A stretch of 6,304 bases of DNA from Oscillospiraceae bacterium (GTDB lineage Bacteria; Bacillota; Clostridia; Oscillospirales; Oscillospiraceae), in NCBI GenBank assembly GCA_028705905.1, contig JAQWCP010000100.1:1-6304 (forward strand), given 5' to 3'. Positions 5,802 through 6,304 of the stretch are shown in pieces (position 1 is the first letter of the stretch; each line of letters begins with the position of its first letter). The notes beneath the pieces are model-generated. The model was not told where the DNA came from. It searched no databases and worked only from the letters and a program-made list of their open reading frames with translations. Made by a program: the position numbers and the translations under genes.

Positions 5802-6304
5802 TTGGTAAAAATATTTGAAAAGACAAAAAGCGTTTGCCCCATTTGCCTAAAACCCGTGGATGCGTACAAAGTGGAGCGGGAAGACGGCATTTATCTGGAT
5901 AAACAATGCCCAGAACATGGCATGTTTCGGGTTCTCATCTGGAAGGGCGACCAGGAATCTTATCAAAAATGGGATCATCCAGCGCCTGTATCTTCCCCCA
6001 CGGTGTGTCAGACAGAAGTAGAACACGGCTGCCCTTATGATTGCGGGCTGTGTCCCGATCATGAGCAACAGATTTGCTGCGTGGTTTTGGAGGTAACGGA
6101 GCGATGCAACCTGAGATGCCCCGTTTGTTTTGCTTCTGCTGGTGGCGGGACCAAGGATGATCCCTCTCAGGAGGAGATTTCCCTTTGGTACGACCGTCTT
6201 TTGCAGGCGGGTGGTCCCTATAATATTCAGCTTTCCGGTGGAGAGCCGACCATGCGTGACGATCTGCCAGATTTAATCCGGATAGGGAAGGAAAAAGGAT
6301 TTAC
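5802..6304 (+). CDS. trsS: Radical SAM enzyme, TrsS-like, N-terminal 167 residues (3' truncated)
   Basis: The frame is open from TTG 5802 to the window end with no stop. The N-terminus has C12-PI-C15 and C36-PEHG, then GCPYDCGLCPDH (C77, C81, C84). This cysteine-rich preface is typical of the MJ0619/tetraether-synthase-like branch of radical SAM proteins and probably binds a metal or an extra Fe-S cluster. C102-NLR-C106-PV-C109 is the canonical CxxxCxxC loop for the SAM-cleaving [4Fe-4S] cluster, and G146-G147-E148-P149 is the SAM-binding GGEP motif. Together these show a working radical SAM core. The family placement as TrsS, part of whose members are selenoproteins, rests on memory of this neighbourhood plus the motifs. 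No in-frame TGA occurs in the visible part; the remainder is outside the window. The substrate is unknown. It starts one base after the preceding stop, so translation is coupled to the unknown 100-residue protein. Confidence 0.85.
   Translation, partial: MVKIFEKTKSVCPICLKPVDAYKVEREDGIYLDKQCPEHGMFRVLIWKGDQESYQKWDHPAPVSSPTVCQTEVEHGCPYDCGLCPDHEQQICCVVLEVTERCNLRCPVCFASAGGGTKDDPSQEEISLWYDRLLQAGGPYNIQLSGGEPTMRDDLPDLIRIGKEKGF

Overview
All genes in this window lie on the + strand. Together they look like an anaerobic molybdenum-hydroxylase locus and the accessory operon that follows it. Moderate GC, strong AGGAGG-type ribosome binding sites, several GTG/TTG starts, dense overlapping genes and oxygen-sensitive Fe-S and radical SAM enzymes suggest an obligately anaerobic Firmicute (Clostridia or a relative). 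The taxonomic call is inference; no marker gene is present.

Layout. (1) Positions 1-453 hold the last 150 codons of a molybdopterin-dependent aldehyde oxidoreductase / xanthine-dehydrogenase-type large subunit. (2) Positions 454-702 are non-coding: a perfect 20-bp palindrome, a perfect 16-bp hairpin, and a strong sigma70-like promoter (TTGACA-N17-TATTAT). (3) Positions 712-4251 carry four genes: a large Fe-S/flavin dicluster oxidoreductase, a small two-CxxC redox protein, a SAM methyltransferase and a C-GCAxxG-C-C-type cysteine protein. The last three are tightly packed or overlapping. (4) Positions 4252-4352 hold a second perfect 16-bp hairpin. (5) Positions 4353-6304 carry a class V aminotransferase / cysteine-desulfurase-like enzyme, an unrecognised 100-residue protein and the first 167 codons of a radical SAM enzyme cut by the window edge. 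These three are translationally coupled.

The gene order matches, from memory, the Desulfovibrio vulgaris DVU_1559 to DVU_1555 neighbourhood (aldehyde oxidoreductase, dicluster protein, redox protein, methyltransferase, C-GCAxxG-C-C protein). The aminotransferase resembles the EF2568 clade associated with selenium-dependent molybdenum hydroxylases, and the radical SAM protein resembles the family called TrsS, some members of which are selenoproteins. The most economical reading is that the operon matures or activates the hydroxylase, perhaps by sulfur/selenium delivery or an unknown cofactor modification. The chemistry is not established and cannot be read from the sequence. The least explained parts are the 100-residue protein, the reduced flavin domain and internal start of the dicluster protein, and the two matched hairpins.
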